Source: Solanum dulcamara
Lineage: Eukaryota > Streptophyta > Magnoliopsida > Solanales > Solanaceae
DNA length: 64,000 nt
NCBI RefSeq assembly: GCF_947179165.1
Contig: NC_077237.1
Span: forward strand, 60,557,523 to 60,621,522
Reading direction: 5' to 3'
Below are positions 24,297-34,777 of the stretch, piece by piece. How positions within the stretch are numbered: position 1 is the stretch's first letter; each line of letters starts with the position of its first letter. Below the pieces are notes generated by a model. That model searched no databases, was not told the origin of the DNA, and saw only the letters and a program-made list of their open reading frames with translations. The position numbers and the translations under genes were made by a program.

Positions 24297-25000
24297 AAGG
24301 GCCTCAAAAAGAGCTATCTAAATACTTGAGGGTGAAAACAGTTGTTGTACACAAACTCTATAAGAGGTAAGTGATCGTCCCAACTACCTTTAAAGCCAAT
24401 ATTGTAAGCTCAAAACATGTCCTCATGAGTTTGAATCATACACTTTTCATGACCATCTATCTGAGGATGGAAGATGGTACAAAGATTTACCTTCGAGCCT
24501 AAGGCTTTCAAGAATGACTTTTGAAATTGAGTAGTGAATTAACTATATTTGTATAAGATGATAGATAAGGGAACTCCATGAAGTCGGACTATCTCACTAA
24601 TGTACACCCTAGCAAAGTCTACTATTGAATCTGTAGTTTGAACCGACAAAAAATGGGTTGATTTAGTCATGCAGTCTACAATCACCCACATTGAATTATA
24701 CTGCTTGGTAGATTGCGGTAAGCCTATAATGAGTTCAATATTGATCATCTCCCATTTCCACTTTAGCAATCTATATTTTGAGCTACTTCAAAAGGCCTTT
24801 GATGTTTAACTTTGACTTGTTGAAAGTTTGGGCACTTAGAAACAAATTCTGTAATATCTCTCTTCATACCATTCTACCAGTAAACTTCTCTAAAGTCATG
24901 ATATATCTTGGTGGAGTCTGCACGAATGGAATATCTGGATCTTTGGGCCTCTTCCATGATTCTATCTCAAAGTCTATTAACTTTCTAAACACATAGTCTA
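24297..25000 (-). pseudogene. Gypsy B integrase core and zinc-binding region
   Basis: Minus-strand integrase of element B. Reading right to left, the zinc-binding end is recognisable near 24,790-24,880 (QQVKVKHQRP-like), then the core KWKWEMINIELIIGLP at about 24,720-24,763, THFLSVQTTDS and EIVRLHGVP near 24,580-24,660, then HPQIDGHEK and GSWDDHLPLIEFVYNN near 24,355-24,480. The first catalytic aspartate is replaced by glutamate (NIEL in place of NMDF) and the second acidic motif after LHGVP is lost, so it could not catalyse integration. The LINE interrupts the gene right after the EAL box. Confidence 0.87.
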
Positions 25001-25560
25001 CTTGGATACATCGACATACCATTTCCCCCTTTGGCAAAATCCATCACTTTCTACTTGTGAACATCTTCCTTTATCTGAAATAGAATGGGGTCTTGGTCTT
25101 GCTTTTCCTTCACATCTAGAACTAGTGAAGACTTAGCCCCTTTTTGAACAATGACAAAACCTTCATATGAGTCCACAAGAAGAACTCCCAAATGTACATG
25201 TATATGAGCTTCCTTAGCTAATTCTATCTACTCCTCCTTCACATGAGCAGTATTTCCCATGGAAAACTTTCTAAGAGCATTAGAAATTACATTAACCGTA
25301 CCTAGATTGTAGAGGATTCTCATGTCATAACACTTGAACAACTTAATCCATGTCCTATTCCTCAAGTTCAACTATTTTTGACTAAAAACATAATGAAGAC
25401 TTTTCTGGTTGGTGAACACATCAACATATATGCCATAAAGATAGTGACGCCATATTTTCAAAATAAATACTCCTGCTGCCAACTAGAGATTATGAGTCAT
25501 GTAAGTCTTCTCATGGATCTTAAGCTATCTAGAAGCATAAGCTATGACTTTTCCTCTTTA
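25000..25560 (-). pseudogene. Gypsy B RNase H and linker
   Basis: Lies between reverse transcriptase and integrase of element B on the minus strand. Short patches agree with the gypsy RNase H and connection region (HDLE-like and [13 protein letters not shown]-like stretches near 25,390-25,500, then a LELLKDYDM-like patch near 25,340), but stops and frame changes are frequent. Identification rests mainly on position between two clear domains. Confidence 0.65.
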
Positions 25561-26187
25561 CATCAATAATAACCCAGTAAAACTCTGTATGCATCACAAT
25601 AAATAATGAAGCCATCTATTTCATTGGGCAAGGAAAATACTAGAGTCATAGTCAATCTAGTTTTCAACTCTTGAAAAATTTTCTCACAAACATCATACCA
25701 TTGAAACATATAATTATTTTGAGTCAACTTAGTAAATAGGGATTTTATGGATGAGAATGCATCTACAAATATTTTATAATAACCATCCAAACCCAAGAAA
25801 CTCCTTATGTAAGTCGGAGATGTGGGTCAGCGCCAATTCTTTATAGCCTCAATTTTCTACGAATCAACTCGGGCCTAAGAAAGCCATATATGTAAGCTAG
25901 AACTCACACTTCAAAAATTTCTCATACAACTCCCTATCCTTGAGTGTTTGGAGAACAATTCTGAGATGGTTGGTATACTTCTCCTTATTTCTAGAGTAGA
26001 TCAGAATGTCATCGACAAACACAATAACAAATATATCTAGGTAATGCTTAAACACTCTATTCACGAGGTCCATGAATGTTGTAGGAGCTTTAGTCAAACC
26101 AAATGACATAACAAGGAACTCATAATCATCATAACGGGTTTGGAAAGCTTTCTTTAGGATGTCACTTTCTCTCACTTTCAACTGATG
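25560..26187 (-). pseudogene. Gypsy B reverse transcriptase, C-terminal part
   Basis: Minus strand. [20 protein letters not shown] opens the segment beside the solo LTR at 26,187, followed by [20 protein letters not shown], the catalytic FVDD box at 26,008-26,019 and [11 protein letters not shown]. The thumb region GLDGYYKIFVDAFS continues near 25,740-25,796. The catalytic residues look intact, but the domain is split: its N-terminal part (KIEPRPSYH and earlier) is at 29,625-29,800, beyond the inserted LTR. Confidence 0.9.
26183..26187. repeat. Target-site duplication of solo LTR, left
   Basis: TGATG, repeated exactly at 29,620-29,624. Confidence 0.9.
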
Positions 26188-29100
26188 TGTTACACCCCGC
26201 ACTCTTAAGCTCGGAACATCTTCTTAAGTTCCTTAGACACTATCATGTTAGCCGGATAAGCTACGACTCTATCAAACAACTCTAAGGAAAGAAGATTGTG
26301 ATACCTCGCGAGAAGGGAGGTTGGAGATAGAGTCATAAGAATCCGGAAAGAGTTGGAAGCTAAGAAATGAGTCATAGGACTCGATTTACTTACGTAAGAC
26401 ACTAAGTTAAGAGTCTTATACACTTAAGTTGCTTAAGGATATACCAAGCTTACGTAGTGCGGATTACATGAGCTCTTAAAGTAAGACGAGATTACGAACC
26501 CGCGAGGAAGGGAAAAAGACGACACGTGGAAGAACCTCAAGCAAGCAGGTGATGCACATACTTAGGGTCAAGTAGGTGATACAGCTGCTTGGGGGAGGTG
26601 GACCCCGCTGCCACGTGGCAGCCCCTAATTGGCAGCATGACACTGTGGCCAATTCTGGCTTGACATGTGTCATCCTTAGGGGCTGACACGTGTCACCCCT
26701 TGGGACCACCCATATAAATGATATATATCTCAAACTTCAGCTTGTTCACCAACATTTCCAGCAGAAACGTGAACAAACAAAACCCTAAAGCTAAGGAGAG
26801 AAAATTGCGACGGCTTGGGAGAAAAATAAGGTAAGTCCCAATTTCGTTCCGTAAATTAATTATATAGCGTATACCATGATGATATGGAAGTATTAGTAGT
26901 ATAAAATTAGAGTTTGGTGCAGCAAAAAAACGTACAGCAAGCTGCCACGACGTTACAGCACGCTGAAAAAAAGTTCCGAGGCGCGGTTTTGGCGAGTTCT
27001 AGCCAATTTCGGGAAAGGTAAGTTCTTCCCCTCTAATTTGAAGTTTATGATGTTACATTATGGTGTATTACACACCTTAGTGTCTGCTGTAAGTTGGGTA
27101 AAAGGTTTGAAAAGTTCGGCGTTCGAAATAAATGAATTTGGAATCGCTATAGTTAAGTTGTTGTCGAAATAAGGTGTTGTGCGAGTGGGGCTGCTGCTGG
27201 TTGTGTTGTGGCGTGTTGCAGGATCTAAAAGTTATCTAAATGAGGTGTGGGATCTTCTGGTTTCATCCACATGACCCTCCGCTTTTCAATTAAAGAATTC
27301 GCGAAAGCAAGATTAAAAACTCTAGTTTTGGTATCTTAGTTTCGAGTGAATTGTTGGGGGTTTATATTGTGTAATTTTGGTCGTAATATGTATATGTATG
27401 GGCTTATGGTTGCATTTTTGGTTGGATGCAGGTGCTAAGTACATGGTTGGGAATTCGGATAGGGCACATTATAGGGGAGGTGCTGCCCGATTTTCGTTAA
27501 CATCCTAACTAGTTAAGGAACTAGTCGAGAAGGCGAGCGAAGGGATGAATGTTATGAATACTCGTGGGTAGTCTAAGTTGCTGAAAAGTCCAAGGTTATT
27601 AATACTTACATTACTTCCATGTTAAATAGGTTTCGAGGACAACTATGTGAACGTGATTAAGAGAAGTCCATACAAGGTTCCTTTGGTGTGTTTTTGGAAT
27701 AGATATGTAGAACTATTCTTCCTTTCTTTTGGCATGTCTTAGATATAAGTTATGAATGATATGTATATGATATTTGGGATTCAATCCATTCGTAAAGCCT
27801 TGAGTATGAGTGGAGACTCTTGTTTACTTCTTGGTATTAGAACTTCTGCAATAGCTGAGTCATTGCCTTTTTGTCTTCTATGTGATGAAAACTAGTACAT
27901 GTAAAGCCTATTTCTTCTTTCCTTTGGAATGGCTTAACTTTAAGTGAAATGGTATATGATATAGGTTTAGAGGTAATTCCATTTATGAGCTCTGATTATA
28001 ACTCGTGACTTGTAGTCACTCCTGAACATTAAGAGTCTGAAAGTAGTCAAACTACTATTCTCGAGCCTGCTATATAATGAATAGAAAGTAGAGGTACCAG
28101 CTCCTCTTTTTAGAGGCTCTGAATTGATAAATGTCGTTGATTGCATGAGTTGAGTCTTTGAGTAGATAAATTGTGTTTCTGATTGCATAGACTATATTTC
28201 TGATTACATAAATTATGTGGCATTATTTTGATGCATGTTTGTGATCCCTGAAGCCCCAACTGATGTAAGCCCTAATGACATCTAAAGGGATACCTCGGAT
28301 AATTACTCCCCCAGTCTTAAGGTGACGGTTCACTTGACTGTTTCATCGAGTCTTATATAATGACTTAGTTGCATATGGTTTTTCACTACTCTACTCGTGC
28401 ATACTGTAACCCATCCTTCCTCGAGTCCCATTATGGGCCAGGATATGTTATCGTGCACAGTGTTACTGCTTCTTTCACCGCGTCCCGGACTGGATGTGTA
28501 TAGTTCCATGCACGAGGAGATGATGTCGTACGTGAGGTGTGATATATGTTATATTTTATGACGATACGATTATTCACCGAGTCCCGGGCCGGCTGTAATA
28601 TGATAGTATATGTGGTGAAATAAGGAAGGAACACCGAGTCCCTCCTTAGAGGGCCGGGTACATATGTATATTATGATGGTACGCTATAGACGTACACCAC
28701 TCCATTCACCGAGTCCCTCACTAAAGGGCTGGATACTTTATGTAGGCATGCATATGAGATTAAAGCAATACATTGTGACCCTGAGCCCCGCTGTGAACCG
28801 GGTATAATACGATGATATACATGATAAGATGATATTGTATACGATGGTATGATACCGTATACGATGATATGATGAAATGAAATGCATTATGATACGATGA
28901 TATGTGATTATGAAGTAATGATGATGACACCGAGTTCACTAGAGGGCCGGGCACAATATATGATGGTGTATAGGATCACGTGTCCTAAGGTGCAGGTACA
29001 GTAATTTGTTAATTGTTATACTTATCCCCTGCATCCCTATTTCAGTTATGATCTCAGTTATGATGTGTTATGCTTTACATACTCAGTACATATATCGTAC

Positions 29101-29619
29101 TGACCCCCCTTTTCTCGGGGGGGGGGGGGGGCTGCGTTTCATGCCCGCAGGTACAGATGTTTATTCTGGAGATCCATCAGCCTAGGAGTTCCTCTCAGCT
29201 GTGTCGGAAGTGCTTCACTATTCTGGAGCCTAAATTTTGATGCTGGTTACTTAATGTATACATTTGTACATTCAGAGGTACGGCGGGGGTCTTGTCCCGC
29301 CATATGTTGCTATTACTATTCTTAGAGGTCTGTAGACATATGTATATGTGGGTTGTTTGTGAGTTAGTTTCGATGTTGCCTATTTAATATGTTGTGAATG
29401 TTTTTGTTATAGCAGCCTTGTCGGCTCGCGTGCCCTTTCATGATATGATACAAATGAAAGAGGATACATGTACATGAAAAAGTTTTTAAGTTTTAAACTA
29501 TTGGGGTTTTTATATATAGTATCACATCACACACGGTTCAACTTAAGTGTAGTTGATAAATACGCATGAGAGGGTCCAGGTCGGAACCCAGTTGTGGCCT
29601 ACGGGGTTGGGTCGTAACA
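26188..29619 (+). mobile_element. Solo LTR of the TGTTACACCCC family
   Basis: A 3,432-bp LTR without partner or interior, starting TGTTACACCCC and ending GGGTCGTAACA, flanked by exact TGATG duplications. It shares the order of blocks with the LTRs at 11,668 and 17,344: CACGTG boxes (26,661-26,695), TATAAAT at 26,713-26,719, GTAAGT at 26,831-26,836, the TACTCAGTACATAT block near 29,080, and the hairpins at 29,282-29,301 and 29,414-29,426. A run of 15 G lies at 29,117-29,131. Solo LTRs usually arise by recombination between the two LTRs of one element. Confidence 0.93.
29117..29131 (+). repeat. G15 homopolymer
   Basis: Fifteen G in a row where the sister LTRs have only four to five (TTCTCGAGGGG). 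It expands one arm of a CCCCC/GGGGG hairpin. Confidence 0.9.
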
Positions 29620-29624
29620 TGATG
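29620..29624. repeat. Target-site duplication of solo LTR, right
   Basis: TGATG, identical to 26,183-26,187. Confidence 0.9.
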
Positions 29625-30540
29625 ATAGCTTGGTCTAGGTTCTATCTTAGAGAAACCAGCAGCTCCATAAGGTTGGTTGAATAGGTTATCAATTCTGGGA
29701 AGAGGATACTTATTTTTTATGGTGACCTTATTCAACTAATGGTAGTAAATGCACATATTAAAGGAACAATCTTTCTTCTGCAAGAATAGGATAGGAGTAC
29801 CCCCAAGGTTAGACACTTGGCCTAATGAACACTTTATTAAGAAGATCTTTTAACTCTTTTAACTTGACTGGAGCCATTCTATATTGTGAAATAGAGATAG
29901 GCTGAGTATTGGGAAGAACATCTATTCTAAAGTCTATCTCCTTGTCGGGGGGACTCTAGGTAAATACTCAAGAAAGACTCTAGGAAACTTATTTATGACT
30001 AGGACTAACTGAAGGGATAGTGTCTCCACACTATCATCTCTAACTCAAACAATGTGGTATATACACCCTGTAGAAACTAACTTTCAAGCCTTAATGTATG
30101 ACATAAAATGCCTTAGGCACTAGTAGACTACCCTTCTACTTAATAACTGAATTATTTGGAAACTCAAATTTAACAACTAGAGTTCCACAAACAACTAAGA
30201 CATAACAAACTTAAAGTCAGTCCATACATAGAATGACATAAAAATCTACTATGTCTAACTAAACTATGTCAGCCGTAGTGTATTTATCATAGATGGAAAT
30301 TTATAATCTATAGACTCTCTTGGCTATAGTGGACTCACCAACAAGAATAGAAATACTGAAGGTCTCTAAAAGATGTTTAGGATGGATCTCAAATTTCACA
30401 ACTACATAGGGAGTCATAAAAGACAGAGTCATACCTAGATGAAGTAATGCATAAATTTTATGAAAAAGAACTTTAAGCATAATAGGGATGACATCTGCTG
30501 GGTTCCCTTCTTCTTGGAGACTAGCCATAACATATAGATA
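29625..30540 (-). pseudogene. Gypsy B protease and N-terminal reverse transcriptase
   Basis: Minus strand, upstream part of B pol. The reverse-transcriptase start includes [20 protein letters not shown] near 29,680-29,735 and [12 protein letters not shown] just before the solo LTR. The protease remnant at about 30,300-30,528 reads LHLGMTLSFMTPYVV where the family has an Asp-containing DPGATLSF box. The catalytic aspartate is replaced by histidine at 30,439-30,441, so the protease is dead. VGESTIAKRVYR follows as in the family. Several stops separate the two parts. Confidence 0.85.
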
Positions 30541-30544
30541 GCTT

Positions 30545-31760
30545 GAACCTTAGACTGCCCCTTAAGTAGAACCTCTCTATGGAACTCCACTAGATGGTAC
30601 TGCTAAAGAAGATTAGGCCTTGTTTCCCCCATTATCGTGCCTGTCAAATAGGTAGTTTCTGATCTAGTGACCCATCTTGCCATACTTGTAAAAACCATTA
30701 GTGCCGTAACAATACTATCTCAAATGTAGTCTACCATATTTACCATAAAGAGACTTGCATGAAGAACGTTGGTCCACACTTCTTTGAGACTGGGAGCCTT
30801 GAACTCTAAAGTTATAGTTACTCTGAGTCCTTTTGTCATTCCTGTTGCTCATGGCTGATGCACTTACTGATGATGGTTTATAGTCAGATGATCTCCTCTA
30901 AAAGAGAGACTAATTGCCATTACCACTCATTTGGTGGTTAATCCCATTAACTACAGACCTCACTTTCTTATGCTGATACTCATTCCTATCTTTCCTCTTG
31001 TCCCCCTCAACCTATTATGCATACACCATGAGTCTAAAGGTGTCAATGTCAAAAATCAATAAGGCAACTTTGCACTCTTTTTTCACATGTTTGCCCAGGC
31101 TAGAGAAAAACTTCCTCATCTTTTTCCTAACATCTGCAACCATCTCTAGAGCATACCTGGACATCTAGATGAACTTAAGGCAGTACACCTTCATAATCAA
31201 CCTTTTTTTCAGATTCACGAACTACTCAAATTTTGCTTTCCTTACCTCTTAGAGAAAGAAGTGATCTAGGAATGCACTTTCAAACTCATCCCAAATAGTA
31301 GGCTCAACATTCTTACAATGGCTCTTCTTTCTAGGTTGTACCATAAATTAACTAAATCTTTGAGCTGATAGGAAATGACTCCCTCAATCTTTGTCACATG
31401 CTTAACATTTAGAATCTTCCATATCTCGTTGATAATGTTCTGGGATCCTCTTCAACCTTAGATCTATTTAAGACTTGTTGGATCATTCTCAAGAAGTCTC
31501 TAATTCTCATAAAAGCTGAAGGCTCTTGGGAACTAGAGATAGGGACTGAATTACTATGACGACCTGAGTGAGAAACCATAAACTGAGTGAGCATAGTGAT
31601 AGCTCTTCTAAATTGCTCCTAAAAAGTATTGACTGGCTCACTAGTAGGTGTCTGTGGAACATATTGATCAGAAGTATTGATCCAGTACCTTTTTTGGGTA
31701 AGGGACACAAACTCATCTCATGGATCCATATAAAGTCCGTATCAGAGATTGAAGTGAGGA
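30545..31760 (-). pseudogene. Gypsy B gag
   Basis: Minus strand. Near 31,594-31,690 the sequence reads QYVPQTPTSEPVN and then RRAITMLTQFMVSHSGRHSN, followed by MRIRDFLRM near 31,490-31,520, the start of the gag domain in this family. A zinc-knuckle remnant YKYGKMGH lies near 30,670-30,690 with its first cysteine changed. Between them the frame is interrupted many times. Gag, protease, reverse transcriptase and integrase of B follow in the normal gypsy order. Confidence 0.82.
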
Positions 31761-31872
31761 GTCACCTGAACCAACAACATGATCCTATCCTACGTTGACT
31801 ACATTGTTAATGGGATTTGAGTTATCTAAACTGATATCCAAATTGATGCTCAATAATACTCCCAATATTATA

Positions 31873-32427
31873 TGCAGTAATTTTGATATACTCAAGTGAG
31901 TTAAAATACACAAAATAATATCTTATTTAGTCTGATCGGGCATTTCTCAGTTTAACTCAACTTTTTTCAACTCAATACATTATCTTTAAATAATTATACT
32001 TCTCAAACACAGTAATTGCATTAAAATATAATTTTGGTTTCTCAGCTCAGTCTCAAGATAAGAAAAATGCATAGGTACTCTAAACTCATTTAGACTTGAC
32101 AAGTTATATGCTTAAAATTAGTAAATGAAAGACTTCGCAAACAATAGTATATGCTCAAATTCTTTAAGAAATGAAATATCATTCTTTAACTGAAAACAAT
32201 GCATACAAATAAGCATTGTAAATACTCACCTAGTGTTCATGTGAATGTAAGAAAGAAAAACAAACTAAAGAATTTGAATTCATGGGAATAATCTCAATAT
32301 CAATAAATATACATGGAAATTAGTGATAGAATCATAACTTATTCGAAACTTCAATAGAATAGAATTAAAACTCAAGCACTAACTCTTTACTAAAGAAATT
32401 GAGATGCAGGGCGCGGAAAAAAATAAG
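31873..32427 (-). repeat. Gypsy B 5' LTR, inner part
   Basis: Non-coding and AT-rich. A weak primer-site-like stretch lies at about 31,851-31,870. The stretch near 32,068-32,100 (AAATGCATAGGTACTCTAAA) matches the order seen in the gypsy A LTR near 3,305-3,335. The LTR appears to continue beyond the Athila element at 49,049. Low sequence similarity makes the call tentative. Confidence 0.45.
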
Positions 32428-33863
32428 TGATGTACAGTGTATTTACGATACCTTTAATACTTAAAGCTTGAGGAATGGTATGTATTTTATACAATTTTTA
32501 GCAGATTTGATGTTATGTGTGCTTGTTTTGCAGGAAACTAAGTCAGAGTATTTATTGAGGAAACACAATACTAATTGCAGGAGTTTTGGTGGGATACGAG
32601 GCAAACCTATAAGTCAAAGTAATCTCTACTAGTCATAGGTTGTAGTCGTCAAAATGGCAGTGAAGAATTGAAGCAAAGTTGCAATTACGAGTCAAGTATA
32701 CGACTCGTTCAAATGTCTACGAGCTGTAAAAGAGACTCTAGACGATGAAACCAGGACCTGATCTACGACTAAATTTTATGATTCATTCTGTAAAATACAA
32801 GTTGTTGAAGATCATGAATAATATAAGGCATTAGTGAAAGAAGCTATGACTACAAATTGGGTCTACTACTCGTCAACTTAACAATGATCCGTAGAAGAGA
32901 ATTGTAGAGCCCAACCAACGTAAACTTTCTTATTTCTTCCAAGTTCATATTTAATTAGGATTAATTGTCTATAAATACAGTCCTTAGGTTTATTTTTACA
33001 TTATGCTCATTTTTGGGTTTGAGAATAGAGCTTGAACTACTTTTGGGGTTTTATTCTTGAATTCCGATTTTTGTTATCAAGGATTATGTTCGGATTTTAT
33101 TAAAGATTTCAGTTTCTCACATTAATTAATTTAAGTGCATGATTTCTTTTATCCCAAATATTAGTGATTGTGATCACCTAGTTATGAGTATCTAATTCCA
33201 CAACTAGGGTTATGGTAACCATGAAAAATTAACAACGTAGACTTAATAAAAATTAATTCTTGAATAGTGTGCATGTGTGTATTATTTTTCACTTTGTTTT
33301 GACTGCCCTTTAATGGTGGCCAATATTAGAACTAGCCTTACCCTTAGTTGCCAGATCAAGGAGGTAACAGATGGGAAAAGGACTAATCAATAATATATGG
33401 GGCTAATCACCTTCATCTAATTAAATTGAACGGATTAAGGGATAGCAAAATTTGGGATCATTATTAATGGTTAGTGAAATTCATGTATTTTCAGAATCAA
33501 GGACTTAGGTGAACTTATCGACTCTACATTTAACACACTAGAAAATGATTACTAATTAAAAAGGTCTACATAATTAAGGATTCGTGGGGAACATGTAAAC
33601 CCTTGTTTCATTTCTGATTGATTTAAAACCATCTTAAACTGTTGCTTTGTTACTTGATGCTTGCTATTTGACTTGTTAATTAGTTTTTAAGAAAAATCCC
33701 ACCTTTCATTATGGAAATAATTTGATTACCAAAAAAAATAATAAACGATTAACCTAAGTCTAAACCATATTCCTCGTGGGATCAACCCTAATCTTTACTA
33801 GGTTCTATATTTGATCAACAACCGCTTTATACTTCTTTAGGGAGGTGTAATTTGGGTGTATCA
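32428..33863 (+). repeat. 5' LTR of the Athila-like element
   Basis: 1,436 bp. It carries a field of CTACGA/TCGTAG motifs near 32,620-32,900 and a TATAAATA box at 32,970-32,977. It aligns with 47,790-49,048 with about one difference in five in the part I compared, and retains about 210 bp (32,932-33,141) missing from the 3' LTR. Confidence 0.9.
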
Positions 33864-33868
33864 AATTT

Positions 33869-33886
33869 TGGCGCCGTTGTCGGGGA
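33869..33886 (+). promoter_or_regulatory. Primer-binding site (aspartate tRNA type)
   Basis: TGGCGCCGTTGTCGGGGA, one base from the TGGCGCCGTTGCCGGGGA site described for Athila elements, five bases after the LTR end. Confidence 0.92.
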
Positions 33887-33996
33887 ATAAGGCTTTTAGA
33901 TTAGATTAATTTTTATTAGTTGATTTGTGGTCATTATTTTCTTTTTTTCTTTGTTTTCTTATTATTGGTGCTGAAATAGGTTTTGATTCCTAAGTC

Positions 33997-34777
33997 ATGG
34001 CAAATATGAGAAGTCAAGGCATTCCCTTGAGTCCTTTTAATCCCGAAATCAATAACAATGATGGACACGAAATTTGTGATGACATAGAATGTCTTAGAGG
34101 GAAACAAGACAATATGCCATAATATCCTCCACAATATCAACCATAGAATGATCTCAACAATGAAACAGTAGTGGGAGCATGTCCTCCACCTAGTTAGTGA
34201 CCTGGATTCGGAGTATAGAATAAATATAGGGTCAACCATGACACCATCAAAACTACTAGAGCCATTGTGTTACCTCCTTTAACACCTGGAACTAAGTTTA
34301 GCATTACAAGTAGACTGATTCAAATGCTCCATAGTCGAGGATTGTTTGCTGGCCTGGCATCTAAGGATTCTCACACCCATCTGAATAATGTGGTGTATAT
34401 TTGCAGAAGTAGTGTTGGCATCCCAGAGCTAACCATTGATGTCATCGGACTGCGTGTTTTTCCATTATAACTTACTGGCGAAGTTACAATCTAGTTGTTT
34501 GAGCTTTTATACAATTCCATCACAACTTGGGATGAATTACGTGAAGCGTTTGCCGGAAAATATTTTTCGTTGTCAAAGAAGCTGAAGTTGAGAGAATGAA
34601 TCTACTATTTCCTACAGTTTCTTGGAGAATCAATTAGTGGAGATTGGGAAAGATTTGTAAAGTATCTACAAATTGTTCCAAATCATAGAATAACTGACGA
34701 GTCACTTCGTCAAGTGTTATACCGCACACTTAATGATAATGAAAAAGCTATTGCAGACACCATTACTGAAGGAGTAT
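33997..34777 (+). pseudogene. Athila-like gag, N-terminal part
   Basis: Starts MANMRSQGIPLSPFN. The gag domain includes GTKFSITSRLIQMLHSRGLF near 34,288-34,345, then TWDELREAFAGKYF near 34,520-34,570 and VPNHRITDESLRQVLYRTLN near 34,675-34,735. Many stops in the first 200 codons look like C-to-T changes (CAA to TAA, CAG to TAG, CGA to TGA). The frame is cut at 34,777 by a solo LTR and resumes beyond 38,164. Confidence 0.88.
34773..34777. repeat. Target-site duplication of second solo LTR, left
   Basis: AGTAT, repeated exactly at 38,160-38,164. Confidence 0.9.

Noticed and set aside
24101..24370. 89-codon frame at the LINE 3' end
   Set aside because: It crosses the LINE A tail and the target duplication into gypsy B integrase on the other strand, so it is a chance frame.
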